The translations under genes and the position numbers were made by a program. The notes under the pieces were generated by a model. It saw nothing but the letters and a program-made list of their open reading frames with translations, searched no databases and had not been told where the DNA came from. From contig JANPWX010019240.1 in assembly GCA_024734555.1 (NCBI GenBank), forward strand, positions 440,137 through 504,136: a stretch of DNA of 64,000 nucleotides. The letters run 5' to 3'. Positions 59,201 through 64,000 of this stretch are shown here, piece by piece (within the stretch, counting starts at the first letter, position 1; the number at the start of each line of letters is the position of its first letter). Origin of the DNA: Trochalopteron elliotii (taxonomy: Eukaryota > Chordata > Aves > Passeriformes > Leiothrichidae).

Positions 59201-60635
59201 ACTGATCAAATATTCTTTGGGGTAGGGGGGGATTAATTTGGTGTGTTTTCATATTGGAGAGAAAAATATTTTTAATTTCAATTCAAATTTAAAAATGTTT
59301 CAAGTTGCTGAATTCACTAACCCGCTCGAGTCAGCTGAGCATTTCACCACCTCATCGCATTTAGGCAATGGGACAAATGGTGCTCTTGGTTATCTCCTTA
59401 AAAATTTTGCTACAGCAGAGTACAGTCAGTGTCCAACTTCCTTAAAACAGAACATCCTATGCTAGCCAAAGAAAGGATTTGGGGAGTCTCCAAGCTGAGT
59501 TTTAGGTAAAATCCAGAATTCTGAATAAAAACAGTTTGGAAACTTTCTATGATGATTATTTTTTTTCCAGCATTTTGACCTTTCAACCAACTAGGAACAC
59601 AGGAATAAAATCCTTAAATAGCAGCTCCTTACTGGTAGAAATTCATAATTAAAAACTGAAGTCTTAGTAGAATTGCAAATATCATGAATGACAAACGAAG
59701 ATAAAGAAGAGTCCAAAACAGTTTATGGCTTTTTACAGGGGAAAGGAGGAATTAGAAAAGAGGTAGGGCATTTTTTGTGAAACATTAGATGAAAATAAAG
59801 AAATACTCATTATTATTTGTACACAATATAACGCTGTGTTTTTATACAGCGTTGACTACCTTTACTGATGTAGTCATAGGGAAATAGGATACCATCTTAA
59901 ACATACTTATTTTTTTCCTCATTTGCTCAATCAATCAAATAATTAATTTGTCCATCTACATATCAGTAAGCCTCTGTCAAATTTTCTTCCACATTAAATA
60001 ATGATAATAGATCAGATGCTGAAATCACATAATCACTTTGTAAAATGATGACTCACCTTTCTTGCCTGGTGGTATGACCGTGTTCACAGACATCATAAGA
60101 TACATTCCTGCAATCAAGGGCTGCCTGCAATGGAAACCCCAAGCTCTTTGTAAAACACAACTGCAAGTGACTTGATAAGCAACACATTTGACACCACTAA
60201 TTTCTAAACACTGGATTACATCTGAAACAGGTCTCCTGAAAAAGAAGCTGTTTCACAGCAGTTCCCCATTCCTTCTCCTTTTTGCTACATTTCTAATGCA
60301 TTTTCTGCAAAATATGTGAAATAGGACAAAGCTATCATCTGCATAATTGCTGTTCTCATCCCAGATTTCTAAATACGAAGCTCTTAAACTGGATTAACTC
60401 AGTACTTATAGCACAGCTGTATCAAGTTTCTTAGCAGAAATGACATTTTTTGCCAACAGATGGCACGACTTTGAAATTCTGAATGTTGTGAAGTATGTAT
60501 TATTTTTATTTCACATGTTTTCAAAGGAATCCACAATTTCTATTGCAATGGAAAAAAAATAGGTAAGCATTTTCAAAAATACTCACTTTTGATGTGTCAA
60601 ATGTAAAGTTACACCAGAGCAGTCCTTGTGTTTAT
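18429..60635 (-). CDS. PAM: PAM, peptidylglycine alpha-amidating monooxygenase (20 exons visible, 5' part outside window)
   Basis: PAM converts glycine-extended peptides to alpha-amidated peptides in secretory granules. PHM hydroxylates the glycine alpha-carbon (copper, ascorbate, O2) and PAL then cleaves off glyoxylate. The twenty exons listed separately chain without a phase break to a stop at 18429-18431, giving 822 codons before the stop. Visible: the second half of PHM with the CuB ligands (HTH motif and the Met of DEMCN, rat H242, H244, M314); the linker with a KK cleavage site; a PAL propeller with HGL, PHS and PHD zinc histidines (rat H585, H690, H786), Arg of FHRGDH, Tyr of SDGYCN and Arg of DREN; one membrane helix; and an acidic cytosolic tail. 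The signal peptide and the CuA histidines are beyond 64000. A 72-base exon is duplicated in tandem. The gene is on the minus strand, converging on GIN1. Confidence 0.97.
19148..19204 (-). CDS. PAM: PAM cytosolic-tail exon
   Basis: 57 bases, acceptor atttttcag, donor AGAG|gtaagt, phase 1-1. It encodes DGEHKLDSSSGRILGRLRG, the first part of the cytosolic domain. Confidence 0.94.
19356..19405. repeat. Hairpin: 12-base perfect inverted repeat with 26-base loop
   Basis: agtgttagcata at 19356-19367 pairs exactly with tatgctaacact at 19394-19405. The loop repeats part of the arm (gatatgcta). It is intronic in PAM. Confidence 0.8.
20232..20444 (-). CDS. PAM: PAM transmembrane exon
   Basis: 213 bases, donor AACT|gtgagt, phase 1-1. 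A lumenal stalk (KNKPESTDLLKN) is followed by one hydrophobic helix (VSFVLITTLLVIPVVVLLAI, then LVFI) and a basic stop-transfer RWRK. In mammals this exon is alternatively spliced to give secreted PAM; its symmetric phase allows that here as well. Confidence 0.96.
20445..22749 (-). other. PAM: PAM intron (54-base exon to transmembrane exon)
   Basis: 2.3 kb of AT-rich intron. Nothing recognised beyond short homopolymer runs. Confidence 0.5.
22750..22803 (-). CDS. PAM: PAM 54-base exon after PAL
   Basis: Acceptor gttttacag, donor AAAG|gttagt, phase 1-1. It encodes MEHRSVKKAGIEVQETK, the lumenal stalk start with a KK pair. Confidence 0.95.
24153..24252 (-). CDS. PAM: PAM exon (PAL, third zinc histidine)
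   Basis: 100 bases, acceptor cttcacag, donor GAAA|gtatgt. It encodes SFEMPHDIVASEDRTVFVGD and VHAKAVWKF. The His and Met of EMPHD match H786 (zinc) and M784 of rat PAL. It is the last propeller blade. Confidence 0.97.
24837..24860. repeat. Short palindrome, 10-base stem, 4-base loop
   Basis: tataaccata, cgca, tatggttata. It is a perfect stem in a PAM intron (24253-25260) that otherwise holds nothing recognised. Confidence 0.75.
25261..25379 (-). CDS. PAM: PAM exon (PAL, FAVNGMPY)
   Basis: 119 bases, acceptor gttgcag, donor AAAG|gtagag. It encodes LLFAVNGMPYPGEAESLQGF and VMNFSTGEIIDTFIPLRK. Phase 1 in, 0 out. Confidence 0.97.
26180..27290 (+). mobile_element. Old, degraded CR1-type LINE fragment
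   Basis: Pieces follow an amniote CR1 reverse-transcriptase/3' region in the right order: acaagttggtatggc near 26190, ttcttgacaaggtagtgca near 26290, tttcatcaatgactgaaaaa near 26485, aaatgtaaagtgatg near 26652, attgagtactg near 26895, ctgcatctcaaaaagg near 26920, then ggggagaggctaaggtgg near 27001. No long frame survives. It is much older than the other CR1 copies here. Limits are approximate. Confidence 0.55.
27401..28123 (+). mobile_element. Solo LTR of an endogenous retrovirus with 6-base target duplication
   Basis: The LTR body is 27407-28117 (711 bases), beginning TGTCAGAG and ending CCCAACA, so the ends are TG...CA. It is flanked by AGAGAC (27401-27406) and AGAGAA (28118-28123), a 6-base target duplication with one mismatch. 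Inside are a TATA-like TATAAGA at 27864-27870 and AATAAA at 27963-27968, in the order expected for U3, R and U5. No viral gene is present, so internal sequence was lost by recombination. The 6-base duplication suggests the betaretrovirus-like (ERVK) class. Confidence 0.82.
28764..28964 (-). CDS. PAM: PAM exon (PAL, second zinc histidine)
   Basis: 201 bases, acceptor attgcag, donor CCAG|gtaatc. It encodes PGQFRIPHSLALVPDMSQLC, VADRENGRIQCFRLETGEF and GRELFAVSYVPG. The His of IPHSL matches zinc ligand H690, and the Arg of ADREN matches Arg706. Confidence 0.97.
29398..29492. repeat. AT-rich low-complexity tract
   Basis: Irregular AAAT/TAAA/ATT units without other bases for about 90 nucleotides, in the PAM intron between 28965 and 29708. 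Confidence 0.75.
29709..29916 (-). CDS. PAM: PAM exon (PAL, catalytic tyrosine)
   Basis: 208 bases, donor GAAG|gtacag. It encodes VFKLGAND, NHFCQPTDVAVDPITGSIYV, SDGYCNSRIIQFSPNG and QWGE. The Tyr of SDGYCN is the family catalytic Tyr654. The acceptor (gactgaaaaaaag) is purine-rich next to the AG and uses a pyrimidine tract about 15-30 bases upstream, but phase and homology fix the boundary. Confidence 0.95.
30207..30985 (+). mobile_element. CR1 LINE 3' fragment, sense to + (antisense to PAM)
   Basis: Long and well preserved: GAAGTTCAACAAGGCCACGT, GTCTTGCACCTGGGTTGGGG, TCTGGTGAGACCCCACCTG, GTTGCCCAGAGAAGTTGTG, GGCCTAGTGGAAGGTGTCCC, CATTAAGGTCCCTTCCAACT and a final TCTATGATTCTATT tail, all in CR1 order. 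It is about 780 bases, 5'-truncated, with small internal deletions, and sits in the PAM intron 29917-31184. Confidence 0.95.
31185..31257 (-). CDS. PAM: PAM exon (PAL, first zinc histidine)
   Basis: 73 bases, acceptor cttgcag, donor CAG|gtatgt. It encodes FYLPHGLSVDKNGNYWVTDV and ALHQ. The His of LPHGL matches zinc ligand H585 of rat PAL; the segment is an NHL-type blade. Confidence 0.97.
31446..31562 (-). CDS. PAM: PAM exon (PAL)
   Basis: 117 bases, acceptor ttgtacag, donor GTCT|gtaagt. It encodes SFDSKFVYQQRGLGPIEQNT and ILVLNPSNAKLLHSTGKS. Phase 2-2. Confidence 0.97.
31563..36487 (-). other. PAM: PAM intron between first PAL exons
   Basis: 4.9 kb of AT-rich intron with T-runs near 31680 and 34230. 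No element or gene recognised; short open frames have no domain. Confidence 0.5.
36488..36617 (-). CDS. PAM: PAM exon (start of PAL)
   Basis: 130 bases, acceptor ttggtcag, donor AAAA|gtaagt. It encodes DFHIEEAVEWPGLDLKLGQV, SGLALDPENNLVVFHRGDH and IWDE, the first propeller blade. The Arg of FHRGDH matches the substrate-binding Arg533 of rat PAL. Confidence 0.97.
36618..41313 (-). other. PAM: PAM intron between linker exon and PAL
   Basis: 4.7 kb, AT-rich, with a short AAAT repeat next to the exon at 36625-36660. No gene or clear mobile element seen. Confidence 0.5.
41314..41619 (-). CDS. PAM: PAM large linker exon between PHM and PAL
   Basis: 306 bases, acceptor ctgtacag, donor GGAG|gtgggt. 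It encodes GDFYSLLSKLLGEREDVVHV, EIANVVQKKDLAREIANQD, DRIQKFHRLESTLRPPENR and a GEGSWEKEYKG end. This corresponds to the alternatively spliced linker exon of mammals (exon 16, 'exon A'), whose KK site allows prohormone convertases to separate PHM from PAL. The KK is present here. Phase 1-1, so skipping keeps the frame. Confidence 0.96.
45325..45385 (+). mobile_element. Short CR1 3' tail fragment
   Basis: GATCCTTATGGGTTTCTTCT followed by AACTCTAGATATTCTATG and ATTCTATT resembles the CR1 3' end (GATCCTT.GGGT..CTTCCAACTC..ATATTCTATGATTCTAT). Only the tail is recognisable. Confidence 0.5.
47198..47243 (+). repeat. (AAT)15 microsatellite
   Basis: About fifteen uninterrupted AAT units (46 bases), likely length-polymorphic, in a PAM intron. 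Confidence 0.95.
53824..53895 (-). CDS. PAM: PAM duplicated 72-base exon, 3' copy
   Basis: Same length, phase and splice sites as the copy exactly 324 bases away (acceptor tttttcag, donor CAGG|gtatgt). It encodes TKESDASYLLQQ then AKKEEAEILDQ. I count six base differences in 72 between the copies: four change a residue (D/E, T/A, S/Y, E/A) and two are silent. Both copies are open. Confidence 0.88.
54148..54219 (-). CDS. PAM: PAM duplicated 72-base exon, 5' copy
   Basis: Acceptor tttttcag, donor CAGG|gtatgc, phase 1-1, so it can be included or skipped without a frame shift. It encodes TKDSDTSSLLQQ then AKKEEEEILDQ, the acidic segment that ends in LDQG before the linker exon in known PAM proteins. 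Confidence 0.9.
54862..55049 (-). CDS. PAM: PAM exon (end of PHM, CuB methionine)
   Basis: 188 bases, acceptor gtgtag, donor GAAG|gtgaag. It encodes GTANDEMCNFYIMYYMEAKH, with the Met of DEMCN as CuB ligand (rat M314), then MTCTQN and ANIPIPVKSD, ending the catalytic domain with a His-rich HGHH linker. Phase 2 in, 1 out. Confidence 0.97.
55050..57817 (-). other. PAM: PAM intron within the end of PHM
   Basis: 2.8 kb. A low-complexity AAT/AAC-rich stretch lies at 56512-56680. The 94-codon + strand frame at 56161-56445 shows no domain. Nothing else recognised. Confidence 0.5.
57818..57921 (-). CDS. PAM: PAM exon (PHM, AFYPV...AARCVFSGEGR)
   Basis: 104 bases, acceptor tctttcag, donor AGG|gtaaaa. 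It encodes AFYPVKYPVDISYDDILAAR and CVFSGEGRTTETHIG. Phase 0 in, 2 out. Confidence 0.97.
58204..58280 (-). CDS. PAM: PAM exon (PHM, KVVSGYRVRNGQW)
   Basis: 77 bases, only 101 bases of intron from the previous exon, acceptor cttatag, donor CAG|gttggt. It encodes KVVSGYRVRNGQWTLIGRQ and SPQLPQ. Phase 1 in, 0 out. Confidence 0.97.
58382..58462 (-). CDS. PAM: PAM exon (PHM, CuB histidines)
   Basis: 81 bases, acceptor tttcacag, donor CTAG|gtaaga. It encodes DADIACHYRRSPMHLFAYRV followed by HTHRLG. The two histidines of HTH are CuB ligands in the family (rat H242 and H244). Confidence 0.97.
   Translation of the reverse strand, partial: WLMQTLPAITEGPQCTFLPTEFTRID
58463..60056 (-). other. PAM: PAM intron in PHM
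   Basis: 1.6 kb, AT-rich. It contains an 8-base inverted repeat (aacgctgt ... acagcgtt, 59830-59853). Nothing else recognised. Confidence 0.5.
60057..60124 (-). CDS. PAM: PAM exon (PHM, AGMYLMMSVNTVIPPG)
   Basis: 68 bases, acceptor attgcag, donor AAAG|gtgagt. It encodes QPLIAGMYLMMSVNTVIPPG, typical of PHM. Phase 2 in, 1 out. Confidence 0.95.
60587..60635 (-). CDS. PAM: PAM exon (PHM, HKDCSGV)
   Basis: 49 bases, acceptor ttgtacag, donor AAAA|gtgagt. It encodes KHKDCSGVTLHLTHQ, the small PHM exon with a disulfide cysteine. Phase 1 in, phase 2 out. This is the most 5' PAM exon I can place. Confidence 0.9.
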
Positions 60636-63600
60636 CTGTACAAATTGTGAAACAGTTTCATCATTAGCAACTGAACCCCTGCAAATTACTAAGTATTAAG
60701 AAGATTTTTCTGCTGTGTAAAAAATACCAGAAAATAGAAAAAGTTTTAATCTTACTGTGTGCAGTAAAACTGTTATACTGTGGAAATACTACTGAAATTT
60801 GCACAAACCTGATCATCTCAGTACTGCATTTGTAGAAATCCTAATACGGTGAAAAACTTTGGTGGATGCAAACTACTGTATTAGAAAACATACATCTTTA
60901 TGAACTAGTGTCTGGGAAATGAAACAGTATCATGTTTACACTAGCAGAAAAAGTAGTTTTGTTTCAAACAAATTTGTATTTTGATCAAAGTTAGAAAAAT
61001 GGAAGATTTGTGAAAAGCAATATTTTTAGTCATTAACAAAGCAGCTTCTAGAAATCCTTGTAATAAGTCAGCAGGTGAACTTGATATAAAAATACAGACA
61101 GCAATTCCACTTAAAAATGGATATCCTACAAGGTGAGTAAAAACAGCTAATTCATTTGTCAGTACACTGTGTCATCATTAGCTGATATGTTTGACACTTT
61201 TGTTTAAAGACCCAGTTGTCTTGACAGTTACTCAATTACAGTTGACTGTCTGGGAGTTCAATCTTTGTTCCTTTTAAAGCAAGTTTCTTTTTCTTATGTT
61301 TATACAACAATAGCTGTAGTTAGAAGATGGCTCTAACTTCAACGTAAGTAAACAGAACATTCTGAAAAAATATCGTCCAACAGTAAATGTTTCAGGTAAG
61401 AAAGAGATCAGAGTAGCTATGGTAACAAGTGGTAACTTCTGAGAGTTTTTACTCCCATAAATAGCCAGATTCCAAACTGAAAGAGTAGTGCATATGAACA
61501 GAAAAATGGATAATGGCAAAAGTGGGACAACACATGGAAACTTGACAGATTAAAAACTATCAGTTCAGTTTTTCACATATTAGGTATTTCAGTCACCCTG
61601 CATGTCACTATTAACAGATAATAATCAGCTTGCTTTTCACCATCATTGATAGTAGAATTTACTAGAATTTGTTTTCCTTATGTTCACAAAGCAGATCTGT
61701 AAATTAATGCATGTGTTATTCAAGTGAAATAGCTACTAACACAATTTTACTGGGTTCTCATAATGCTCATCATCATGGCATCTACAAATTCTTAGTTACT
61801 CCAGCTCTGTGCATCCCAACACTCCTGGATTTAAAAATCTGAATCACTATACCACAGTTGCACCTTTACAAATAGCAAGAAAAAAGTAAAGTCTTCATTG
61901 TACACAGAAAACAAAAATAAGAACAGTAGCTCTTTCATCAAGACACCTACAAGAATGAAGACTACCAAATCAAGAACGCAAAAGTGCCAAAAAGACTAAG
62001 CTTTTAGGACAAAAGAAGGGGAGTGGTAAGAAAACATCCAAGAGAAAGAGAAACTAGACTCCTTTTCAACGGTTTTAGAAAAAGTTGAACATATGTATAA
62101 ACTGCTCATCCTTTTCCCTGCAGGCAGCTTCACTTACAATCACAATACCTCTATGTTTGCTACAAAGGTCTTCATAAAGTCTCTTCTGCCCTACCCTCCT
62201 CATTTCAAAGTAAATTTTTCTTATATAAATAACACAGGTGATGCTCCACACCACAGTTTTTTTAAGTTTAGTATTGTTAGAACTCTGCACTACATGAATT
62301 TCAACGAAAATTGGAAAATGCTTGCTTCCTCTCAGAATGTTATTACTTAAGGAAATAAAATTTTAAATTTTAAAATGCAATCAGTCATTTCGTGTCTCTA
62401 AGTTTTGGCATTTTAGTTGAAAACATCACCATTCTATCTTTTGAAAACTGCTGCAAAATTATCCCCAAATCATCAAATTAATTTCATATTTGAAAAGTTT
62501 AGCCCTTACTGCATCATAGTGTGTCTTAAAAGTAGCACTGCAGAAGGAGGGCAAAAAACTCAAATATATTTCACTCTGGCAATATTAGAGTATTTTGACA
62601 CAATTTGAAATTTAAGAGCATGGAAAAAAATTTAATCAGCATTTCCATCTAAACAGAGCAATTTCAAAATGAACTGAAGATAGTTGGAAAGTTGCTACTA
62701 ATTATTACAATTGCTACTATATAAGGCAACCATCTAAATCAGTATCAGAAGAAGCACAAATGAACTTCTGGCACAAGTATCTGATCTGCAGTGCTGTGTT
62801 AAAACAATGGATGGATACGTTAGTATAAACCTTTTAGGAATTTCTACAGTGCTTTGTATTTCTGTTTGTAGTTATATTTAGCCATAACTGACTGTTTTTC
62901 TAACAACTACAGAGGGATGCCGGAACTGATGTCTCCCTGTTTCTCCTTCCTTCAGTTCACCTCCTTGAAACACTCAAAGTTCTGAACACTTCATCGAAGA
63001 ACACTGAGAAGTTGTGCTTTGCCTTTTGTGTTCTGTGCAAATATAACACAAACATATTAAATATTCCCTACTTTTATTTACGCAGGTCAAGCAAAGCCAA
63101 TGATGCATGTTAAACTGGCTTCAGATTTTAAGAATATAATTTTTAAAAATCGTGCATGACAACATTGCAACAATTGTTCCAAGTTTAACTGCCAACCGAT
63201 GTTTAAAGTAGTTAAAAGGAATTACCAAAGCTACTCCTATTTAAAATGTTTTGTAGGAGAAATATCTCAAATTCTACAAATACTCAACAGCTTTTCAAAT
63301 GAAATATTCACATCTGATGTGAAGGGAAATTATCCTAAAGAGAAAGACTCTCCTGTAAGCTGATTTTGCTAAGACTTCTGAAACAGGTTTTCTGCTAATC
63401 TGTCTATCCGGATCTACAGTCCTGAACTCTTCAATTACATGCATGATAACCTGCCACGGACATCGAGACTTTTAGGACTTTCTAGATATTTAAAATTGTA
63501 TCGGTTTTTTACTCATAAAAACAAACACCCTTCAAAGCCTACTTTCTTTGCACTCTGAGTATGGGGATTATGAATTACTGAGCACTCTGCTCAAACTGTT

Positions 63601-64000
63601 CAGCTTCTTCAGTGCTCTGTTTCTAGTATTTCATGGCAAGAGTATAGCACTCATTCATGGTGGCTAGAATACCTATAAACTTCTACTGTAACAGTGGCAC
63701 TCTTTATGGAGCTCCAAACCCCTTGTTATTTCAAAGTCAGCCCTTGATTTGTACCAGAATCTCTACATACAGTCTCAGAATTGGCCTTGCTTCATTAAAG
63801 GTAAGAAATACCCTTAAAGGTGAACACAACCTCTGAGCAAGGCAATTCCAAAGCTAATGCCCATGGGGAAGTAACTTTGTACAAGTTATATTTGAGGTCC
63901 TAGTAAAGAATGAGACAAGTAATATTGCTTTCAAGATTGGAATCTAATATTTGATACATAAAACTACCCTAATTTTTTTTTTTCATGTTAAGTCAGGGTG
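60636..64000 (-). other. PAM: PAM intron reaching the right edge
   Basis: 3.4 kb of AT-rich sequence. I looked for the preceding PHM exon (with the CuA histidine in a VHYGD-type motif) and did not find it, so this intron probably continues past the window. Confidence 0.55.

Noticed and set aside
1..64000. CRISPR arrays, tRNA or rRNA genes, bacterial operons
   Set aside because: No regularly spaced repeats, cloverleaf-like sequences or bacterial-type gene packing are visible; the window is vertebrate chromosomal DNA.

Overview
The window is vertebrate nuclear DNA, almost certainly from a bird. The protein-coding exons are short and separated by long AT-rich introns. The interspersed repeats are CR1 LINE 3' ends, plus one solo retroviral LTR. 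The gene order is the conserved amniote block in which GIN1 lies tail-to-tail with PAM. A songbird is plausible because of the betaretrovirus-type LTR with a 6-base target duplication, but the sequence alone does not prove the order.

Left end (1-9821, + strand): a CpG island at the edge probably holds the promoter and first non-coding exon of GIN1. In other amniotes PPIP5K2 starts divergently here, so its 5' end is probably just outside the window. GIN1 is a host gene derived from a transposon/retrotransposon integrase. I could join seven coding exons in consistent phase (start at 3485, stop at 9819-9821) into a 527-residue protein. It has an HHCC zinc-binding region, a DDE-type core and a C-terminal GPY/F-like module.

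Middle (about 10.3-17.8 kb): the intergenic space between the two convergent genes holds one antisense CR1 fragment, an isolated CpG-dense patch near 12.7-13.3 kb that no gene explains, a long G-run, and otherwise AT-rich sequence with no recognisable gene.

Right part (about 17.8-64 kb, - strand): PAM, peptidylglycine alpha-amidating monooxygenase, which makes C-terminally amidated peptides in the secretory pathway. Twenty coding exons are visible and all their phases chain. They run from the second half of the PHM copper domain, through the linker and the whole PAL domain, to the transmembrane segment, cytosolic tail and stop codon. The signal peptide, first PHM exons and CuA histidines lie beyond the right edge. 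Its introns hold a recent-looking CR1, an old degraded CR1, a solo LTR with target-site duplication, and simple repeats.

The most notable observations are: (1) a tandem duplication of the 72-base PAM exon just before the PHM-PAL linker exon, with both copies open, in phase and with splice sites; (2) a GIN1 protein that still carries the full set of integrase signature residues; (3) an in-frame, acceptor-flanked open segment in a GIN1 intron that could be an alternative last exon; (4) the unexplained intergenic CpG patch. I found no CRISPR, operon, RNA gene or new multi-gene system.
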